A stretch of DNA of 64,000 nt from Listeria fleischmannii subsp. fleischmannii LU2006-1 (lineage in GTDB: Bacteria > Bacillota > Bacilli > Lactobacillales > Listeriaceae). Position 1 is the first letter of the stretch; each line of letters begins with the position of its first letter. The position numbers and the translations under genes were made by a program. The stretch is taken from NCBI RefSeq assembly GCF_000344175.1, contig NZ_ALWW01000005.1, positions 1 through 64,000 on the forward strand, in the 5' to 3' direction. Shown one piece after another: positions 38,829 through 49,025 of the stretch. The notes below the pieces were generated by a model. The model did no database searches. It was given only the letters and a program-made list of their open reading frames with translations, and was not told where the DNA came from.

Positions 38829-40064
38829 TTATGCTAATTGCAATGCCAAATCACGATCTTTTTGCTTCAATGTTTCGATACTATTTTTGATATCTGCTGC
38901 TAAACGATCAAATGAATCTCCCATTTTTTTAACCTTATTGATTTTGCTCTGATAATCTTTACACGGTTCTATTACGAGTCTTTTTTCCGTACATCCCACA
39001 CATTCTAATTCGTCCAAAATCTCACTTTCAGTTAATAAATCACCGCATTTTCTAGCTTCTTGTAGCGTTTCTTTCCAAATTTTTTCCGCATCAGCCATTC
39101 CGTCTTGATAAATCTTAATGACGAGAGCTGTGCTAATTTTAAATTCTGCAACGGCTGTTTCTATAATCGCTAAAGCATGGCTATCATCTAAATAAATTTG
39201 TTCATTAGAAGAAATACCGCGACCACTCATTTGAAATTTTTTACGTAGTGCTAGAAGAGCAGATAATTTTGCAGTATATTCCATCATTAAATAGCGTTCT
39301 GCTTGTTGTAAAATAGCTTTTTGATTATAGTCGTTATTTGGTATTTTTAGCTTTCCTTCTTTGTCAAAAGTCCAGTTACTTAATTGGTGGTAATCCACAG
39401 GGTTTAAATGTGTCCCCATTTCCATACTTACTGTAATGGCTGCACTTATATCATCTCCGCCAAAATTCCCAATAAGGTCCGCCCGATTACGATAATTCGT
39501 TAGCATCCCCGGATTTTCCTCAACCCATTTTTTCGCCTTCTCTGATAAAATATTCGATGGATCAGGACCATTAAAACCTACATTACGCCAGTGATTTTCA
39601 GCTGAAACGGTTAAAGCTAAAAATTCACCTAATGAATGCCCTGTTGTAGAAATCTTAGCATCGGGATATTTTGCTTTAATTTCATTAGCAAATTTTTGCG
39701 CTGTCATCACTTGACCATCAATTTTAGAACCGGTATAAGGATGCGCCGGACTTTGTTCAAACATTTTATCACCTAAGACAACCGTCTGCAGATCCGTAGC
39801 CCGGTCTTTCGCATCCGCAAAATTTGTCCCCGCATACGCAATTACGATTTCTGTTGTATCGACTTTCCCATTTTTATCAACAGGCGCAACTGCCATGGCT
39901 TGCATTCCGTTTTCTGTGTGATTTTTGATTGTTAAAATTTTATATGTACTATCTTTATATACAAGTTTCTGTCCAGCTTTCATATCAGGACTATAGCTTC
40001 CGTGCTTCGGATCTAACCAATATACTATGTCACTTAAACCTTTATATTGCTTATCAGTTATCAC
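38829..40064 (-). CDS. Lipase-domain protein, candidate type VII secretion effector (TslA-like)
   Basis: A 411-residue protein without signal peptide. The N-terminal 200 residues are an alpha/beta hydrolase of the class 3 lipase/DUF6792 kind: IAYAGTNFADAKDR oxyanion region, the nucleophile elbow TTGHSLGEFLALT near residue 145, and LIGNFGGDD as a candidate acid. Residues about 245-411 are helical, ending in a KINKVKKMGDSFDRLAADIK helix, like the C-terminal targeting domain of staphylococcal TslA (reverse LXG order). GTG start overlaps the upstream candidate immunity stop by one base, with GGAGG before it. Secretion by type VII is inferred; no secretion genes are in this window. Confidence 0.7.
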   Translation of the reverse strand: MITDKQYKGLSDIVYWLDPKHGSYSPDMKAGQKLVYKDSTYKILTIKNHTENGMQAMAVAPVDKNGKVDTTEIVIAYAGTNFADAKDRATDLQTVVLGDKMFEQSPAHPYTGSKIDGQVMTAQKFANEIKAKYPDAKISTTGHSLGEFLALTVSAENHWRNVGFNGPDPSNILSEKAKKWVEENPGMLTNYRNRADLIGNFGGDDISAAITVSMEMGTHLNPVDYHQLSNWTFDKEGKLKIPNNDYNQKAILQQAERYLMMEYTAKLSALLALRKKFQMSGRGISSNEQIYLDDSHALAIIETAVAEFKISTALVIKIYQDGMADAEKIWKETLQEARKCGDLLTESEILDELECVGCTEKRLVIEPCKDYQSKINKVKKMGDSFDRLAADIKNSIETLKQKDRDLALQLA

Positions 40065-40448
40065 TAAATATCTTCCTCCATCCCATCAGAAAATATTACT
40101 CTAACTTTAGACAATGTTTCCCCTTTTCTCTGCACATCCTCATCGACCAAACCATAAACGCCAAGCTCATTATCATTTTCTACAAATCCATATGAAAACT
40201 CAGCTGATTTTCCTTCTTTATTTGACATTGTCACTACAATTCGATATGACCCAGTCATATTGTTATAATCTATTCTCTCAATCTTAACTTTCGCTATATC
40301 AGCAAAGGTTTTTTTTTAATACTTCAACAGATTGTTTTTCTATCTCTATCTTTTTTTGTTCTTTTCTGTTATCCATAAATAGTTTTCCCCCTATGCTGAT
40401 TATAATGATGACCACAATAATAGAAATAATCATCCATACTTTTTTCAT
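40064..40448 (-). CDS. DUF1433-like membrane-anchored protein, candidate immunity factor (frameshifted)
   Basis: About 127 residues: an N-terminal membrane helix (MKKVWMIISIIV...) and an extracytoplasmic domain with a FSYGFVENDNELGVYGLVDED motif, which I associate with DUF1433 lipid-anchored proteins beside type VII lipases. The frame breaks at a run of nine at about 40310-40318; removing one base joins VLKKTFADIAKVKIER. The ATG at 40448 has GGAGGG upstream. Its stop overlaps the lipase start, so toxin and protein are coupled. Being outside the membrane it could block the lipase from neighbouring cells. Confidence 0.65.
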
Positions 40449-40624
40449 TTCGTCCCTCCAGCTTGTCTTGGCTAGTCAATCCATTATAATAAATCCGTTT
40501 TATTATCGATTAAGTATACCATATTTTTAAAAATTTATTCATTTCTTTTCATAAAAACTTTTTTATTATTCCCATTTTGTTTTAAGAGTGCAACATATAC
40601 TCTAAAATACTGTAATATCAAGGT

Positions 40625-40860
40625 GTTTGGACTTGACTATCAATTTTATAATCCGAATAAGAGTAGACCAGATTTTGTTCAAACATTTTATCATCTAAAA
40701 TAATCGTCTATAGATTCGTAGCACGATTTTTCGCATATATAATTACGATTTCTATTGTATCGGCCTTCCCATTTTTATCAATAGGCGCGACCGTCATGGC
40801 TTGCATTCCATTTTTTTCATTGTTTTCTATTTTAAGAACCTCGAAATTCCCAAATTAAGA
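40625..40860 (-). pseudogene. Decayed fragment of a second lipase gene
   Basis: The 455-base gap 40449-40903 holds a stretch clearly similar to the lipase gene at 39705-39955 (shared blocks such as TGTTCAAACATTTTATCA and GGCTTGCATTCC) but with several indels and stops. Only the region encoding about residues 50-120 survives. It is preceded by the paralogous candidate immunity gene, as in the intact unit, so a second toxin-immunity unit has lost its toxin. Confidence 0.7.
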
Positions 40861-40903
40861 TTGTTATGAAAGCCAACGATTTTGTGCATCAGATAACATT
40901 TCC

Positions 40904-41302
40904 TCACTCTCCTAAATATGTAATTTTCACATTTTCCAAGCTAACAGGTGTATCTTTTTTGTTATTTAAAATTCCTAGCTTTTCAAATTTAGATACTGGG
41001 CTCAATCCCACAATCCCCTCAGAGCTATTGAATTCAGAAACATCATTTGCAATTATTCCTGTTTCTAGCTCTTTACTTCCATTCAATTCAAAATTAATAC
41101 CTACAGTACCCGTTTTTTCATTTTCATAATACTTTAAAAAAGTAATTGATGAGACATTCGCATAGCTCCTAACAATTCTCTTTGCGATATTTTCTTGTTG
41201 GTCGATTGTAATTTTGTTTGATTTATCCATAAATATTTTTCCTCCGATAATTGCAACTATGACAATCAAAATAATAGAAATAATCATCCATACTTTTTTC
41301 AT
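40904..41302 (-). CDS. Second membrane-anchored candidate immunity protein (orphan)
   Basis: About 132 residues with the same N-terminus as the gene at 40448 (MKKVWMIISII) and the same upstream DNA (CCTCCAGCTTGTCTTGGCTAG), so the two arose by duplication. The extracytoplasmic part (VGINFELNGSKELETGIIANDVSEFNS) has diverged strongly. The start is the ATG at 41302 with GGAGGG upstream. It faces the remnant lipase and may protect against effectors of related strains. Confidence 0.65.
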   Translation of the reverse strand: MKKVWMIISIILIVIVAIIGGKIFMDKSNKITIDQQENIAKRIVRSYANVSSITFLKYYENEKTGTVGINFELNGSKELETGIIANDVSEFNSSEGIVGLSPVSKFEKLGILNNKKDTPVSLENVKITYLGE

Positions 41303-41437
41303 TTCATCCCTCCAGCTTGTCTTGGCTAGTTTGCTCATTGTCTTCTCAAATCTTTAAAAATCGTTCTATTGTCACTTAAGTATACCATATCCCCAAAAAC
41401 ATAATAGTATCAAAACAGTATCAAAGACGCCTATAGA

Positions 41438-41472
41438 CGCAAAAAAAGCCCTTAAAATAAAGGCTTTTTTTG
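41438..41472 (-). terminator. Terminator after guaA
   Basis: AAAAAAAGCCTTTATTTT... / GGCTTTTTTT hairpin on the minus strand directly after the guaA stop. Confidence 0.75.
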
Positions 41473-41481
41473 GTTATGCAA

Positions 41482-43027
41482 CTATTCCCATTCCACCGTA
41501 GCAGGCGGTTTGCTCGTCACGTCATAGACTACGCGGTTTACATGTTTCACTTCATTCACAATTCGGACCGAGATTTTCTCCAAAACGTCCCACGGAATGC
41601 GTGCCCAGTCTGCTGTCATGCCGTCGATGCTTGTGACAGCGCGGAGGACAACAGTGTGATCGTATGTGCGGCCGTCACCCATGACGCCGACGCTACGGAT
41701 GTTTGGTAGGGCCGTGAAATATTGCCAGATTTCGCGTTCAAGACCGGCATTTTTAATTTCTTCTCTTAGGATAAAATCGGAATCGCGTACGATTTCTAGT
41801 TTTTCTTCCGTAACCTCTCCCAGTACGCGGATGCCGAGGCCAGGACCAGGGAAAGGTTGGCGCCATACAATCGCATCAGGCATACCAAGCTCTGTTCCAA
41901 GTGCGCGGACCTCATCTTTAAATAGCGTATTTAATGGCTCGATTAATTTAAATTGCATGTCTTCTGGCAGGCCGCCAACGTTATGATGGGATTTAATCGT
42001 TTGCGCCGTCGCGGTGCCGCTCTCAATGATATCTGTATAAAGCGTGCCTTGTGCCAGGAATTCTACACCGTCAAGTTTGCTTGCTTCATCGTCAAAAACA
42101 TAAATGAATTCGTTGCCGATGATTTTACGTTTTTGTTCGGGATCTGAAACGCCTTTTAGTTTGTCCATGAAACGTTTTTTGGCGTCGACTTTAATAATAT
42201 TCATGTTAAACTCGCCTTGAAGGGTCTCCATTACTTGATCGGCTTCACCTTTACGTAATAGGCCGTGGTCAACGAAAATGCAGGTTAGTTTATCGCCGAT
42301 CGCCTTATGGATTAAAACGCCGACGACTGAAGAATCGACTCCGCCAGAGAGTGCTAGGAGTACTTTTTTATCCCCGACAAGCTCTTGGATTTTTTTTAAT
42401 TTCAACGTCAATAAAGTTTTCCATTGACCAGTCGCCCTTGCAACCGCAGATGTTTAACGCAAAGTTTTTAAGTAAGTCGTTGCCGTATTCTGAGTGGCGC
42501 ACTTCCGGGTGGAACTGAACACCATACATTTTTTTATCTTCATCGGCAATGGCCGCTACAGGGCAAGATTTACTTGTGCCTACAACGTCAAAGCCAGACG
42601 GTGCACTAACAACTAAGTCACCGTGGCTCATCCAGACAGTTTGATCAGTTGGAATGCCGGCAAATAAATGGTTTGGAATTTCTAGATGTACGTTTGCTTT
42701 CCCGTATTCACGGTCGTTTGCGGGTTCTACTTTTCCGCCAAAATGAAGTGTCATCAGTTGCATGCCGTAGCAAATTCCTAAAATAGGAACGCCCATTTCA
42801 AATAATTCTTCATCGCAGCGAAATGCGCCTTCGTCATACACACTGTTTGGTCCACCAGAGAAAATAATTCCTGTTGGCTTTAGTGCTTTCATTTCTTCAG
42901 CTGTAATGGTATGTGGATGAAGTTCACTATACACACCAAACTCACGGATTCGTCTTGTAATTAATTGGTTATACTGGCTCCCAAAATCCAAAACGATAAT
43001 TTTTTCTTGCTCGAGAAATTCTTTCAT
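41482..43027 (-). CDS. guaA: GMP synthase (glutamine-hydrolysing, frameshifted)
   Basis: Converts XMP to GMP with ATP and glutamine; 514 residues when joined, the standard length. N-terminal class I amidotransferase (about 1-195): GICYGMQLM with the nucleophile Cys, and [14 protein letters not shown] pyrophosphatase domain: [13 protein letters not shown]-loop, and the C-terminal dimerisation domain ending [11 protein letters not shown]. The frame breaks at a T-run of eight (42390-42397); one base less gives [11 protein letters not shown]. The gene is essential for growth without added guanine, so the break is very likely a sequencing error. Confidence 0.93.
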
Positions 43028-43160
43028 CTTTTTTTCCAAAACCACCTTATCTATAAAAATTAAGCCAAAATTTTGGCTCAAACCACAAAATAAGAAAAGG
43101 ACAATTGCTTGCCCTTTCATTCTTCTTACATTTTAACGTCTTGCGCTTAAAGTTGCAACC

Positions 43161-43556
43161 CTAGATTTTATCAGAAAGCGCAAGTGCTTGCGCCAAAATT
43201 TTCTGGCCTTCCATGCGACCAAATGCGAGTGAATCCATTTTTTCGCACGGAATCCCAATTTCGCTTAATACTTTTTCAACCTCTTGAAACATATAAGCCA
43301 CTTGTGGAGCGACCAAAACAGCATCGACCTGCTCATCATAATCTTGAAATCGGGCACTCGTGATGGCCGTTACCGGGCCCATAAAAACAACTAAATCGCG
43401 TTCACTATTCTTTTTTAGAAAATCATCTTTAAATTTAACGTCTTCCGGAAAAAGCAATACCGCGTCAAGATTTTGTTCTTTCGCACTTTTCACAACATAT
43501 TGCCCCATTAAACCCGAAGTAGCCCCGCCGGCACACACAATCATGACCGTCTTCAT
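43161..43556 (-). CDS. PTS EIIB-like protein
   Basis: A 131-residue soluble protein with an N-terminal phosphocysteine-like loop, VCAGGATSGLMGQYV (Cys near residue 8), as in lactose/cellobiose-type PTS EIIB domains; the rest is a flavodoxin-like fold (VVFMGPVTAITSARFQDY, VDAVLVAPQVAYM). No EIIA or EIIC is next to it, so it may not transport anything. It precedes guaA by about 130 bases and overlaps nothing. The same gene sits between nadE and guaA in Listeria as I recall. Confidence 0.75.
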   Translation of the reverse strand: MKTVMIVCAGGATSGLMGQYVVKSAKEQNLDAVLLFPEDVKFKDDFLKKNSERDLVVFMGPVTAITSARFQDYDEQVDAVLVAPQVAYMFQEVEKVLSEIGIPCEKMDSLAFGRMEGQKILAQALALSDKI

Positions 43557-43557
43557 A

Positions 43558-43867
43558 TTACAAGCCTTTGCCGCCTAACACTTCAAGTTCTTTATTGCGT
43601 TCCACGTTTTCGATTAGAGGCATAGCCCGTTCAATAATAGCTTTTGTGTTCGGATTATCTAATGCTGCTCGGTGATGGCCTTCATCTGTCCATATTTCAC
43701 TCACATAAACTGCATTTTCATCTTGCTCGGAAATCCCTACAATGTACGGCTATGCATGATGCTTCTTTTTCTAAAGCTGCCGCACTTTCTAGTAAAATTT
43801 CTGCAAGCGCCTTTTGCTCACCTGGGTGCGTTTTAAACGTTGTGAATAAGCCAAATCCCATTTTCAT
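43558..43867 (-). CDS. Antibiotic biosynthesis monooxygenase-type (ABM) protein (frameshifted)
   Basis: About 102 residues of an ABM ferredoxin-like fold. The N-terminal piece reads FGLFTTFKTHPGEQKALAEI, the C-terminal piece VYVSEIWTDEGHHRAALDN and MPLIENVERNKELEVLGG, both typical of YczJ/HmoB-like ABM proteins. The frame breaks at about 43745-43755, where one base less would link the halves. ATG at 43867 with AGGGGGAATG upstream. Its stop is at the 43556 start of the PTS-like gene. Substrate unknown. Confidence 0.75.
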
Positions 43868-43879
43868 TTTTCATTCCCC

Positions 43880-44701
43880 CTATTTCCAAAAATCGTCAAA
43901 TAGTGTAATTGCCATATGGCGTTTATGCCTAGATTTTACATACCACGCTTCAATTTTTTCAGCTGCCGCATCGCTTACCGGGCGACCTTCCAAGTAGTCG
44001 TCAATTTCGTCATACGTGACGCCAAGCGCTACCTCATCCGGTAAAGCCGGTTTATCGTCTTCAAGATCAGCCGTCGGTTTTTTGGAATAAAGATGTTCAG
44101 GACATCCTAGTTCCTTAAGAAGAGACTTACCTTGTCGTTTATTTAAGCGAAAGAGCGGATTGATGTCCGTCCCGCCGTCCCCGTATTTCGTATAAAAACC
44201 CGTAACGGCTTCCGCGGAATGATCCGTCCCAACCACAACCCCATTATACATAGCCGCAATAGAATATTGGGCTTTCATGCGTTCGCGTGCCTTTTCATTC
44301 CCCTTTGCAAAATCAGATAGTGTGACGCCAGCACTCGCTAGCGTTTCAGCACTCGCATCAACCGCCTTTTTAATATTAATCGTCACCGTTTTGTCCGGCT
44401 CGATAAACGCAAGGGCGTCCTGACGGTCCGCCTCGTCCAATTGTTCCCCGTAAGGTAAACTAACGGCAATAAATTGATAGGTTGAATCCTTTGTTTCCTC
44501 ACGCAATTCACTTATCGCGATTTGAGAAATTTTTCCTGCCAAGGTAGAATCTTGCCCACCTGAAATCCCAAGGACAAGCGTTTTTAAAAAACTATTTTTC
44601 TTTAAATAGGCTTTTAATAGGTCCACACTTTTTCGAATCTCTTCTTTTGGATCAATACGGGGTGAAACCTGCATCTCACGAATAATTTGTTCTCTTAACA
44701 T
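43880..44701 (-). CDS. nadE: NH3-dependent NAD synthetase
   Basis: Final step of NAD synthesis: amidates nicotinate adenine dinucleotide using ammonia. 273 residues, bacterial type without glutaminase domain. [12 protein letters not shown] is the ATP pyrophosphatase P-loop (residues about 46-57); [26 protein letters not shown] is the family signature. No frameshift. It follows pncB by 61 bases on the same strand, so both steps of nicotinate salvage are co-located. GGAGG lies before the ATG at 44701. Confidence 0.96.
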   Translation of the reverse strand: MLREQIIREMQVSPRIDPKEEIRKSVDLLKAYLKKNSFLKTLVLGISGGQDSTLAGKISQIAISELREETKDSTYQFIAVSLPYGEQLDEADRQDALAFIEPDKTVTINIKKAVDASAETLASAGVTLSDFAKGNEKARERMKAQYSIAAMYNGVVVGTDHSAEAVTGFYTKYGDGGTDINPLFRLNKRQGKSLLKELGCPEHLYSKKPTADLEDDKPALPDEVALGVTYDEIDDYLEGRPVSDAAAEKIEAWYVKSRHKRHMAITLFDDFWK

Positions 44702-44762
44702 AAAATCCTCCTAACCAAATAGCGACTAACTTTTTTACCAAAAGAAAGCCGCTCTTCTATGT

Positions 44763-46253
44763 TTAAAATGGAATGTCTAAATCAACAGGTGAATGAAGTT
44801 GCACGCTTTTACGCACTTTTTCGATGTTGCGCATTTTATTTTTCCAGCATTTCACACTTAAGTCCACTGGGTATTGCTCTGGGCGAATGGTACGTTTATA
44901 TTCATCCCATAAAAGCGCCAAATTATCCTCTTTATATTGCTTAATTTCTTCAAGTGACGGCATATCATATACAAGCTCACCATCTTCAAAAATAGGAATA
45001 AGTAGCTCGCGAGCCGTAAAATTCTCCACCGTCTTCGTAATATAAGTATGCACCGGATGGAACATAGTGAGTTTTTTAACACCTTCTAAAGATTCATCTG
45101 AAAGCGTAACGTAATCACCTTCTGCCTTCAAACCTTCGTCCGTTGTGATAATACGATACACTTTCTTTTTCCCCGGGGTTGAAACTTTTTCAGTGTTACT
45201 TGATAGCTTAATTGAGTCTAAGAGAACCCCATTTTCATCCGCGATGGCCGCCATTTTATAAACCGCCCCAAGAGCCGGTTGGTCATACGCTGTAATAAGC
45301 TTCGTCCCGACGCCCCATGAGTCAATTTTCGCTTTTTGGGCTTTTAAAGATAAAATCGTATGTTCATCTAAATCGCTTGAAGCGAAAATTTTAGCATCCG
45401 GATAACCAGCCTCATCGAGCATTTGACGTGCTTTTTTCGATAAGAAAGCCATATCGCCGCTATCTAATCGGATGCCGATAAAGTTTATCTTATCGCCTAG
45501 TTCATCTGCCACCCGAATCGCATTCGGTACGCCTGATTTAAGGGTATCATACGTATCCACTAAGAAAATCGAATTTTTATGCGTTGTAGCATAGCTTTTA
45601 AACGCCTCATACTCATCACGATAAGCTTGAACCATCGCATGCGCCATCGTACCTGAGACAGGAATACCGAAAATTTTTCCTGCCCGTACATTACTCGTTG
45701 AATCACATCCACCAATATACGCCGCACGTGTACCCCAAATCGCCGCATCCATTTCTTGTGCTCTACGAGTTCCAAATTCAGCAAGGCTTTCTTCTTCCAC
45801 CACTTCACGAATTCTCGCTGCTTTCGTCGCAATTAAAGTTTGGAAGTTGACAATATTTAAAAGTGCCGTTTCAATCAGTTGCGCTTCCGCCAAGCTTGCT
45901 TCTACTTGAACAATGGGTTCAGTTTTAAAAACGAATTCCCCTTCGCGAACGGAACGAATCGTGCCTTTAAATTTAAAGTTTCGTAAATAATCTAAAAATG
46001 GGCCATCAAATCCGAGTTCATCGTGTAAATAAGTAATGTCAGATTCAGTAAAACGCAAATTTTTCATATACGAAATAATGCGCTCTAGGCCAGCGAATAC
46101 AACAAAACCAGAATCAAATGGCATATCCCGAAAGAAAACTTCAAATACACTACGGCGCTCATGAAGACCATCGTCAAAATACGCTTTCATCATATTAAGT
46201 TGATATAAATCTGTATGTAAAGTTAAACTGTCGTCTTGATATAAGTTCGTCAT
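44763..46253 (-). CDS. pncB: Nicotinate phosphoribosyltransferase
   Basis: Converts nicotinate to nicotinate mononucleotide in NAD salvage. 496 residues, intact. Signature segments: DLYQLNMMKAYFDDGLHERR, LAEFGTRRAQEMDAAIWGTR (substrate site), SGTMAHAMVQAY, FIGIRLDSGDMAFLSKKARQ and GVGTKLITAYDQPALG (phosphate binding). The frame extends eight codons upstream of the ATG at 46253, but that ATG fits the MTNLYQDDSL start known for the family. Upstream of nadE, same strand. Confidence 0.95.
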   Translation of the reverse strand: MTNLYQDDSLTLHTDLYQLNMMKAYFDDGLHERRSVFEVFFRDMPFDSGFVVFAGLERIISYMKNLRFTESDITYLHDELGFDGPFLDYLRNFKFKGTIRSVREGEFVFKTEPIVQVEASLAEAQLIETALLNIVNFQTLIATKAARIREVVEEESLAEFGTRRAQEMDAAIWGTRAAYIGGCDSTSNVRAGKIFGIPVSGTMAHAMVQAYRDEYEAFKSYATTHKNSIFLVDTYDTLKSGVPNAIRVADELGDKINFIGIRLDSGDMAFLSKKARQMLDEAGYPDAKIFASSDLDEHTILSLKAQKAKIDSWGVGTKLITAYDQPALGAVYKMAAIADENGVLLDSIKLSSNTEKVSTPGKKKVYRIITTDEGLKAEGDYVTLSDESLEGVKKLTMFHPVHTYITKTVENFTARELLIPIFEDGELVYDMPSLEEIKQYKEDNLALLWDEYKRTIRPEQYPVDLSVKCWKNKMRNIEKVRKSVQLHSPVDLDIPF

Positions 46254-46334
46254 CGGTCCTAATTCCTCATCTCTCAAGAATTTAATAACACCATCATAGC
46301 ATAAAACGAAGGGAGTGACTACTTTCGTGAATTT

Positions 46335-46378
46335 TTGAACGCAAAAAATCCTACGCTTGAGTACACGCAGGATTTTAG
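46335..46378 (-). terminator. Terminator after tagD
   Basis: AAAATCCTGCGTG... / ...GCGTAGGATTTTTT hairpin on the minus strand; its first arm overlaps the tagD stop. Confidence 0.75.
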
Positions 46379-46758
46379 CTTAAATCATCTTTAATTTGGG
46401 TCGTAGAAATGCCTGTTGTTCTTGGTAAATAAATGACTTCACAATAGTCTTTTAGAAAGTCGAATTCGCCGCGCCAATCATCTCCCATTACGAAGATATC
46501 CACATCATGCGTTTTAACATCATTAATTTTCTGTTCCCATGTTTTCTCTGGGATGACTTCATCCACATAGCGGATGGCTTCTAAAATCAATTTCCTATGC
46601 GGATAACTGTGATAGGCCTCTTTATGTTTTAGTGCGTTAAATTCGTCTGTTGAAACGGCGACAATTAAGTAATCGCCAAGGGCTTTTGCCCGTTTTAGAA
46701 GTTCGATATGACCCCAGTGGAGTAAATCAAACGTGCCGTAAGTTATCACTTTTTTCAT
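46375..46758 (-). CDS. tagD: Glycerol-3-phosphate cytidylyltransferase
   Basis: Makes CDP-glycerol, the donor for wall teichoic acid linkage/backbone. 127 residues, the usual length. Nucleotidylyltransferase motif GTFDLLHWGHIELLKRA (HxGH-type), KTWEQKINDV, VMGDDWRGEFDFL and C-terminal ISTTQIK (the RTxGISTT signature). Last gene of a leftward teichoic acid operon with tarB just upstream, 16 bases away. Confidence 0.95.
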   Translation of the reverse strand: MKKVITYGTFDLLHWGHIELLKRAKALGDYLIVAVSTDEFNALKHKEAYHSYPHRKLILEAIRYVDEVIPEKTWEQKINDVKTHDVDIFVMGDDWRGEFDFLKDYCEVIYLPRTTGISTTQIKDDLS

Positions 46759-46774
46759 CGTACGTCCCTCTTTT

Positions 46775-47910
46775 TTAAAGATTTTTTTGAATAAAAGAAA
46801 CGAGGTTTTGACTTGACTGACCTGTCGAGTATTTGTTCCATTTTGCTTGAAAAGAAGCCATTTGGCTAGGGCTCGCTGTCTCTTCTAAAATGGCTTTAGA
46901 AAGCGCATCGGTTGTTTGATAAGGCGCACCTGGAATTAAGTCAGTATAGCCTGTTACAAGGCCGCGCTCACTGTCATATTGCTCTAAATCCGGTGTGTAA
47001 AAATAGACTGGCCGATTAAGTAACGAAAAATCAATCGGCGTAGAGGAATAATCTGTCACCAGAATGTCGCTCCCTGCGAGTACCTCTTTCATGGATTCTG
47101 TGCTGTTTACAACGCGAACAAAATCGTCTTCCGGGATGTCCAGCTGATGCGTAATCGCTGGATGCAATTTTAAAAGTAGCACATACTTGTCCTTCAGGCG
47201 TTCGCGCATCAATTCCACATCTAGCAGTAACGTCGCCGCTTGAAGTTCGTTATCGCGGTATGTTGGGGCATATAAAATGGTCTGTTTCCCGTATTTTGCG
47301 CGGTACCGCTCATGCATTTTCGTTACTTCTTCTTTTTGAAAAAGTAGTCTGTGCTTGGGACTCCGATTTTAAGCAACTCGCTTTCGCTCAGCAGAAAAGA
47401 TCGTTTGAAGATGTCACCCATCACGTCTGAGCCGGCTACAACATGTGTGAACGAAGCGTAAACGCGTTTGAAGCGCGCTTGCTCCCCTTTTGTTCTTGTC
47501 AAAACGCTCTTATCTTCCCAAGCAAACTTTTTAAGCGCACCGCTCGCGTGCCAAATTTGGATACAAACCGTACCGTCCGCCCATTTCATCGCCGCGAGCT
47601 CCGGGAAGTAATTATCGACCATAACAATTTTTGCTGTGCACATATGATAAATACGCGATACGAGCGTTTTTTTCGTCATCGGAATCATACGCATAAAATT
47701 TTGAGCGATTTTCGTGGTATCTAAACGAGGATCATAAAACACAATCGTTTCTGGCGTGACTTTCATCTCCACCATTTTTTTGGAAATTTGTTCTGGGCTA
47801 TCGCTAAAGGTAATCAACATGACCATTTTATTTTGTCGTTTTAATCTGCGACAAAGGGAGGCGACTAGCTTGACGAAACACATGTATAGAGAAGCTAAAA
47901 TGCGCTTCAT
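46775..47910 (-). CDS. tarB: CDP-glycerol glycerophosphotransferase, teichoic acid primase type (frameshifted)
   Basis: TagB/TarB-like enzyme adding the first glycerol phosphate to the lipid-linked disaccharide; about 378 residues. Motifs of the Glyphos_transf family: IWHASGALKKFAWE, VPSTDYFF, ILYAPTYRDNE and the C-terminal DILVTDYSSTPIDFSLLNRPVYFY. The frame breaks at a run of five (47337-47341); one more base converts FFKKKK-stop into FFQKEEVTKMHERY. The start was set at ATG 47910, 8 bases after AGGAG. Peripheral membrane enzyme, in operon with tarJ, tarI and tagD. Confidence 0.9.
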
Positions 47911-47999
47911 ATTCATCACTCCTTATTCTTTGTCCCTTTTTGCTAAAAACCAAGGCGCCGCATTTTGCGACGCCAGAGATAAGCTTAGACGTAATACGT

Positions 48000-49025
48000 T
48001 TAGATGTTCCAAGACATGACCGTTTTCCCCCACGGACTTCTTAAATCGGATTCGAATGCTTCAATAACATCTTGGATACTGCGAACGTTATGAATTTCAC
48101 CAACCAAATTAGCTAGGTACTCCACAGCACGTTTATTTTCATTTAAGAAACGAACTGTCTCCACGAAATCAACGCGCCCACTGCGGCTGCTCCCATAAAC
48201 GGTTAAACCTTTTTCTAATACCATACGTGTATTAAATTCAATCGGATATTCAGAAACACCTAGAAGTGAAATGGTTCCTTCCGGTTTAATCAAGTCAATA
48301 ATTTGACTAACGGCATACTGACTCCCTCTTCCGCCTGCACATTCAAATGCTTGGTCAATCTCAAGATCTTCCGGAATTTCATCAATATTGTAAGCCCCGT
48401 CTACAAACGAGAAGAAATCTAATTTATAAGGTGTTTTCCCAAAAATATAGACCTTCGCATCTGGATATTTATCTTTTAAAAGCAGTGTCATAATAAAGCC
48501 TAAGTTGCCATCGCCCCAAACGCCAAAAGAAGAGCGATTTTGGTCCGCGCGCGAATCAAAGCGTAGGAGTGCGTGAACCGCTACAGAAATAAGCTCAGAA
48601 AAAGCGGCAACAGACATATCCATATCTTCTGGTAACACAACAAGGCGATCGCGACGCATGAAGACATTATCTTGCATTAATCCGTCGAATCCACTGGAAC
48701 GGAATTTTGTTGAGCGCAAATAATTTTCTGCGATAACAGGATCACTTTCCATCGGTGTGTTAGGAATCATGACCACTTTTGTGCCAATCGGAAATTCCTT
48801 TTTAGCATCATACACCACTTCCCCAACACCTTCATGAATAAGTGCCATCGGAAGTTTCTTAGCTAAAATTTCTTTCCCTCTAGAACCAGTATAATAGCGT
48901 TGATCGGCCGCACAAATCGAAAGGTATGTAGGGCGAACAACAACGACATCTTCTGTCAAAGTTTCATCAATATTGGCGACTTCAAATTGTCGTTCCGAAA
49001 CGAGCCTGTATACTTGATTAATCAT
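48000..49025 (-). CDS. tarJ: Ribulose-5-phosphate reductase
   Basis: Zinc-dependent, NADPH-using dehydrogenase that makes ribitol 5-phosphate for teichoic acids. 341 residues of the medium-chain alcohol dehydrogenase fold: CAADQRYY region, [10 protein letters not shown], a Rossmann segment [19 protein letters not shown] and [12 protein letters not shown]. It overlaps tarI by 8 bases; the pair supplies CDP-ribitol. It lies upstream of tarB and tagD. Presence of tarIJ indicates a ribitol-containing wall teichoic acid. Confidence 0.93.
   Translation of the reverse strand: MINQVYRLVSERQFEVANIDETLTEDVVVVRPTYLSICAADQRYYTGSRGKEILAKKLPMALIHEGVGEVVYDAKKEFPIGTKVVMIPNTPMESDPVIAENYLRSTKFRSSGFDGLMQDNVFMRRDRLVVLPEDMDMSVAAFSELISVAVHALLRFDSRADQNRSSFGVWGDGNLGFIMTLLLKDKYPDAKVYIFGKTPYKLDFFSFVDGAYNIDEIPEDLEIDQAFECAGGRGSQYAVSQIIDLIKPEGTISLLGVSEYPIEFNTRMVLEKGLTVYGSSRSGRVDFVETVRFLNENKRAVEYLANLVGEIHNVRSIQDVIEAFESDLRSPWGKTVMSWNI

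Noticed and set aside
43063-43082. A purine riboswitch or attenuator upstream of guaA
   Set aside because: Only a short AAGCCAAAATTTTGGCT hairpin is present; the purine aptamer core is absent.
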